Shown in pieces: positions 60,516-64,000 of a stretch of 64,000 nucleotides of DNA. Origin of the DNA: Emticicia fluvialis (GTDB lineage Bacteria > Bacteroidota > Bacteroidia > Cytophagales > Spirosomataceae); the NCBI RefSeq assembly GCF_024793945.1, contig NZ_JANUSD010000017.1, positions 61,424 through 125,423 of the forward strand, given 5' to 3'. Below the pieces are notes generated by a model. The model was given only the letters and a program-made list of their open reading frames with translations, did not search any database and was not told where the DNA came from. The position numbers were made by a program, and so were the translations under genes. Each line of letters begins with the position of its first letter. Position 1 is the first letter of the stretch.

Positions 60516-60959
60516 TCATTTATTAGCTGTTAAAACTAAACCCATGCGCACATAATCTTTACCGTTTTTCTGAAACACCGCCGAATCGGCCTTCATTCCG
60601 AACCGCTCATAAAATCCGATGGCCGTAACGCGGGCATCGCACCAGAGTTCATTTATACCCATTGCCAGCGCCTGTTCAATCATATATTGCAGCAATTGTG
60701 TGCCGTATCCTCTGCCCTGCACGGCCGTATCGGTGGCAAATTTTCTGAATTGCGCCTGATGACCATCGCGGAAAAGCGAAACAACCGACACCAGATTACC
60801 GTTTTCCAACAGCCCGTAATGCAAACCTTCGGCATCATTAGGTAAAACCACAAAGTCGGGGTGCTGGTCGGGCCACATCACTTTGTGCCGCAATTGGCGT
60901 GTATCTTCTGCCTGTATTTGTTTCAGTTCAATCAATTTATTAGTTAGTGAGGTAGCCAC
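60516..60959 (-). CDS. GNAT family N-acetyltransferase
   Basis: 147-residue acetyl-CoA-dependent acetyltransferase. The acetyl-CoA binding motif is in VQGRGYGTQLLQYMIEQA (Q/RxxGxG/A), preceded by FRKFATDTA and followed by ELWCDARVTAIGFYERFGM. The acceptor is unknown. The start is GTG; no ATG occurs before the domain. It lies between the DinB and SIS genes on the same strand. Confidence 0.88.
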   Translation of the reverse strand: MATSLTNKLIELKQIQAEDTRQLRHKVMWPDQHPDFVVLPNDAEGLHYGLLENGNLVSVVSLFRDGHQAQFRKFATDTAVQGRGYGTQLLQYMIEQALAMGINELWCDARVTAIGFYERFGMKADSAVFQKNGKDYVRMGLVLTANK

Positions 60960-60990
60960 TGTTTGTAATTGCCTTATCTATTGACTGGTT

Positions 60991-61809
60991 TTATAAGCCA
61001 GAATTTTTGTTGGTGTCTGACACATAACTGGGCACACCCAGTTTGGCATACATACGGGCAATGCGGTGAGCATGCTCGTCGTAAGCGGCTTCAAATAATT
61101 CGGTTGCCCTTGTGGCTCCTACCAAAGCGCCAGCCGTAAGTACTTTTGGCGGATGCCCCGCCTGAGTTAAATAATCGGCCACCTGTGCTTTAATGCTGTT
61201 GATAATCATGGCGCCACCAACCGTTGAACCCGGCGAAACCGGAGTATCCAGATTAGGCACATATACCATAGAATCGCCTACGGGGGCGCCGGTATCCAGT
61301 ACTAAATCGGCAAAATCATCCAGTTTTTTATGGTCGGGTCGTTTGGTAGTACTGGCTTTCAGGTGGTCATGGGTTACCAGTGCCACCACTTTAATACCCC
61401 TCTGCCTGAAAATCTCCGCCATCTCAACCGGCACTACATTGGTACCTGATGATGAAATAACCAGGGCGGTATCTAAAGTAGATAAATCGAAATTACGCAG
61501 AATTTTATCTGCCAGGCCGCTCACGTTCTCCAGAAACATGGCCTGCCGTTGCCCGTTAGCGCCTACTACCAGATTATGGAACGTCAAAGAAAGCTCAACT
61601 ATCGGATTAAACCCCGGGAACGAGCCGTAGCGCGGCCACATTTCTTCTACCATAATGCGACTATGGCCAGAGCCAAACACGTGCACCATTCGTCCGGCCA
61701 GAATCGAATCGGCAAACCAGCGGGCAGCCGTTTGTATTTCTGTTTCCTGTTTTTTTACGGTTTCCACAATTCCGGCACACTTGTTCAGATAATCCTGTAT
61801 CACACTCAT
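60991..61809 (-). CDS. SIS domain protein (UPF0309-like)
   Basis: 272-residue sugar isomerase domain protein. The SIS fold is shown by VHVFGSGHSRIMVEEM, ALVISSSGTNVVPVEMAEIFRQRGIKVVALV and STVGGAMIINSIKAQVADYL. It matches the UPF0309 group, which binds phosphosugars such as amino-sugar phosphates. It lies 32 nt after a ROK kinase gene on the same strand, so the two may act in turn on one sugar: phosphorylation, then isomerisation. Confidence 0.85.
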   Translation of the reverse strand: MSVIQDYLNKCAGIVETVKKQETEIQTAARWFADSILAGRMVHVFGSGHSRIMVEEMWPRYGSFPGFNPIVELSLTFHNLVVGANGQRQAMFLENVSGLADKILRNFDLSTLDTALVISSSGTNVVPVEMAEIFRQRGIKVVALVTHDHLKASTTKRPDHKKLDDFADLVLDTGAPVGDSMVYVPNLDTPVSPGSTVGGAMIINSIKAQVADYLTQAGHPPKVLTAGALVGATRATELFEAAYDEHAHRIARMYAKLGVPSYVSDTNKNSGL

Positions 61810-61841
61810 GTTTATGTTCTTTTTTTTATGTTGGTGAATAT

Positions 61842-62726
61842 CTATTTGGTAAGTACAAAACTGGCTGCACCAATGGCGCCGGCCATGTCGCCGAAGTAAG
61901 CCTGGGCAATGCTTGTTTTTTTATTGCCGGGGCGCCATTCGTACAAATCCATGAACGTGGCCAGCGGCTCAAAAAGCGCTTCTTCAGCCAGTGTGATTCC
62001 GCCCGCCAGCACCACCATTTCGGGCGATAATAAATTAGCAATTGAACTGATAGCCAAAGCGAGTTTTCTGACCGACGAAAGCCACAAATAAGTAGCAAAG
62101 TGGTCGCCTTTACGGTAGGCCTCTACGAGTTCCCAGGTAGAACTGTATTTTCCGTGACTTCTTTTTTCTATAGAATAATTACCAATGGCGTACTCAAGGC
62201 TACCAACCATACCTACTATGCTTTGGGTTTCTTCCTGGCTGTTAATAGATATATGCCCCAGATGCCCCGCCATTTGCCCAAGCCCCTGGTACAAATGCCC
62301 GTTTATTAAAATACCCCCGCCTACACCTGTACCCAGTGTCAGCAAAACAACGTTTCTTTTGTCTTTGGCTACCCCGAATCTGGCTTCGGCCATCAAAGCT
62401 GCATGGGCGTCGTTCAGCACATAGGTAGCATCGCCCAGGTACTCACCCCACATAAAATTCTCCAGGCCTTTCAGCCTGTTGGGTAAATAGGCAATACACT
62501 GGTTTTGCTCGTTGGGTAGCCCCGGCGCAGAAAGGCCAATGCCCAGAATGGGCTGCTGCAGATAATTTTTCAGGTACTCTACCATTTCTTTTACATTTTC
62601 CCGCCACGAGCCGTCGTCCGTTTCTTTGGTCGGAATATAATGCTGCTTCAACACCTCACCATTGCGGTTAATGATTAAGCCTTTAATGTTGGTACCCCCT
62701 AAATCTACCCCTATTACGTAAGACAT
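61842..62726 (-). CDS. ROK family sugar kinase-like protein lacking the zinc motif
   Basis: 294-residue actin-like ATPase-fold protein of the ROK family. The phosphate motif IGVDLGGTNIKGLII is at 5-19, the catalytic Asp lies in YVLNDAHAALMAEA, and LLTLGTGVGGGILINGHLYQG and GHLGHISI follow. The zinc motif (CxCGxxGCxE) that normally comes next is absent: the stretch reads NSQEETQSIVGMVGSLEYAIGN. Glucose, N-acetylglucosamine or N-acetylmannosamine are typical substrates, but loss of the zinc site makes the choice uncertain. It begins the minus-strand run ROK-SIS-GNAT-DinB. Confidence 0.85.
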   Translation of the reverse strand: MSYVIGVDLGGTNIKGLIINRNGEVLKQHYIPTKETDDGSWRENVKEMVEYLKNYLQQPILGIGLSAPGLPNEQNQCIAYLPNRLKGLENFMWGEYLGDATYVLNDAHAALMAEARFGVAKDKRNVVLLTLGTGVGGGILINGHLYQGLGQMAGHLGHISINSQEETQSIVGMVGSLEYAIGNYSIEKRSHGKYSSTWELVEAYRKGDHFATYLWLSSVRKLALAISSIANLLSPEMVVLAGGITLAEEALFEPLATFMDLYEWRPGNKKTSIAQAYFGDMAGAIGAASFVLTK

Positions 62727-62760
62727 TTTCTATTGTCGGTTACAGCTTATAGAACTATAT

Positions 62761-62890
62761 TTTTGCCACAATGTATGCAATGTGGCCACTATGTTGCACA
62801 ATTATAATGGATGATAAATAAAGACTACCGGTTATAACTATCAATTGACTATGGTGAAACATGGTGTTCTTAATGAACATGGTGGTAAAT
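62761..62890. repeat. Inverted pair of a dispersed repeat
   Basis: The sequence at 62763-62802, reversed, is similar to 62846-62890 (shared GTGMAACATRGTG...ACATKGTGG pattern). The same pattern occurs at 3677-3745. The unit is AT-rich, non-coding and sits between the ROK and SDR genes. Confidence 0.5.
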
Positions 62891-62961
62891 TTATATGCTT
62901 CTGCTTTCAAATTCCGGCCGAACTGCAAGTTCGCCCCACAAATCTGAAAATTCACACCCCC

Positions 62962-63741
62962 TTAGTGTTGTCCTTCACTTACGCTCCAACCTCCATCCAC
63001 AAACAGCGCTTGTCCGGTTGTAAAGCCCGAGGCATCAGACATAAAGTATAACGCGGCTCCGTCCAGGTCTGCTGCTTGTCCGTTACGGCCGCCGTCTAAA
63101 GGTTGTTTGGTTTTAACAAAACCCATAATAACCTCATCTTTTGAGGCGCGCTGAGACATGGGCGTTTCTACCAAAGCCGGGGCAAGTACATTTACTCTTA
63201 TATTATAAGGTGCGTAGTAAGCCGCAATAGATTTAGAAAAACCTATAATGGCAGATTTAGTAGCGGCATAGGCATGCGTTGAAAAATATCTGGGCGAAGG
63301 CGAAACCCCCAGCACCGAACCCATGTTCAGAATGCTGCCTCCGGTACCCAGTTCTATAAACTTCCGTACGGCGGCCTGATTAGAAAGCATCAGGCTCGTA
63401 AGGTTTAATTCAAATGTCTTGTTCCAGCCGTCCAGGCTGATTTCATGTAAGGGTCCATCGCCATATTTGCGCCCGCTGCCTCCGGCTACATGATACAACC
63501 CATCAAAACCGCCCAGGTCGGCAATTGCCATTTCAATGGCTCTGGCGGCTGTTCCGGGGTTGGCGGCATCACCGCTCATGGCAATGGCGTTGTCTCCTAA
63601 TTCAATTTCAGCGGCCGCACAACTTTCAGGATTTCTGCCCACTACTACCACTTTTGCACCGTTTTTTACGAAGGCCTTAGAGGCCGACAGCCCCAGGCCG
63701 GTTGTACCTCCTATAACCACTATTTTCTTATCTTTCAGCAT
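62962..63741 (-). CDS. SDR family oxidoreductase
   Basis: 259-residue short-chain dehydrogenase: cofactor motif GGTTGLG (11-17), catalytic S142, Y158 and K162 (YAATK), and the C-terminal GQALFVDGGWSVSEGQ. The first Thr of TGxxxGxG is Gly here. An Arg after strand 2 (VVVGRNPES) favours NADP(H). It is separated from the ROK gene by a repeat-bearing spacer, so co-transcription is unlikely. The substrate is unknown. Confidence 0.88.
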   Translation of the reverse strand: MLKDKKIVVIGGTTGLGLSASKAFVKNGAKVVVVGRNPESCAAAEIELGDNAIAMSGDAANPGTAARAIEMAIADLGGFDGLYHVAGGSGRKYGDGPLHEISLDGWNKTFELNLTSLMLSNQAAVRKFIELGTGGSILNMGSVLGVSPSPRYFSTHAYAATKSAIIGFSKSIAAYYAPYNIRVNVLAPALVETPMSQRASKDEVIMGFVKTKQPLDGGRNGQAADLDGAALYFMSDASGFTTGQALFVDGGWSVSEGQH

Positions 63742-63881
63742 GGCAGGTGTTTCAAAAATAGCCTAACAATTCAACAACTTGTCTATACAAGCAAAAGTAG
63801 TGAAAGAAAAAAACTTTGCAAATTTTTGTCGTCATTTTTCAGATTGCAGTTGGGCAGCAGTTTAGAAACACATAAAAAAAA

Positions 63882-64000
63882 GAGGCTGTCTAAAAAGGTC
63901 TAAAAATAGGAATCCCCGGTCAAAAAAGACGCGGGGATTTTTCTTTGTTCCTCTAAAAAGTGTTATCTTAGAGGTGCAACACAAAGAGAAGATGAAGATA
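63882..64000 (+). mobile_element. Left end of a probable insertion sequence, cut by the window edge
   Basis: GAGGCTGTCTAAAAAGG at 63882 is the kind of terminal sequence seen in Bacteroidota IS elements. It is followed by a terminator-like hairpin (63911-63939), a near-consensus -7 box TATCTTAG, GAGGTGCAACACAAAG and an ATG at 63992 that would begin the transposase (MKI...). My recollection is that this leader type precedes IS1182-like transposases, but the coding part is outside the window, so the family is tentative. Confidence 0.6.
63911..63944 (+). terminator. Terminator-like hairpin within the IS end
   Basis: AATCCCC and GGGGATT pair, with GTC/GAC inside, followed by TTTTTC. It would block read-in transcription from outside into the transposase gene. 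Confidence 0.65.

Overview
The window reads as a chromosomal stretch of a free-living, aerobic member of the Bacteroidota, most likely a Cytophagales-type bacterium. The grounds are promoter -7 boxes of the TAnnTTTG kind upstream of many genes, almost no Shine-Dalgarno sequences, some TTG/GTG starts, and characteristic families (DUF5672, DUF6515, DUF4344, 7TM-DISM-type kinases, an NTT-like carrier fused to HEAT repeats and a cyclic-nucleotide domain). No rRNA, tRNA, CRISPR array, prophage or plasmid backbone was found. The only mobile element is the probable left end of an insertion sequence at the extreme right edge.

Layout. 0.1-7 kb is housekeeping: ftsH and rsfS (minus), birA (plus), a thioesterase-mltG pair and hisS (minus), then a 47-codon gene for a very basic protein. 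7-16 kb holds a USP-like protein, a small membrane protein, a methyltransferase, a MITE-like palindromic element, two SDR oxidoreductases, a three-gene glycan block (DUF5672, GT9, GT4), an OsmC protein, a YhhN-like membrane protein and a VOC protein. 16-21.5 kb is nuoL-nuoM-nuoN without the other Complex I genes. 21.5-33 kb has a DoxX-like protein, a secreted amidohydrolase, an acyl-CoA carboxylase beta subunit, ferrochelatase, gamma-glutamyltransferase, a DUF4344 metallopeptidase, a DUF6515 protein and repeat-rich spacers.

33-40 kb looks like a trans-4-hydroxyproline catabolic locus: symporter, class V aminotransferase, FAD dehydrogenase, 4-hydroxyproline epimerase, DHDPS-family deaminase and an AraC regulator. 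A GGATAC/GTATCC palindrome recurs in its control regions. The final enzyme, alpha-ketoglutarate semialdehyde dehydrogenase, is not in the window. 40-43.5 kb is an Hpt protein with a hybrid histidine kinase. 43.5-46 kb is sufC-ridA-sufD without sufB or sufS.

46-55.5 kb is the most intriguing block: a receiver-adenylyl cyclase fusion, a stand-alone receiver, two paralogous histidine kinases, an HD hydrolase and a large membrane protein ending in a binding-competent cyclic-nucleotide domain. Together they could form a locally encoded phosphorelay-to-cAMP-to-membrane-effector circuit. 55.5-64 kb has a 52-codon membrane protein behind a consensus promoter, an arginine deiminase, a GH43 enzyme, a minus-strand run (core MetE-like protein, DinB, GNAT, SIS, ROK), an SDR, and the IS end.

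Several intergenic spaces carry dispersed palindromic repeats. One 23-bp perfect inverted repeat forms the 3' ends of two convergent genes. All functional calls rest on motif reading without database searches.
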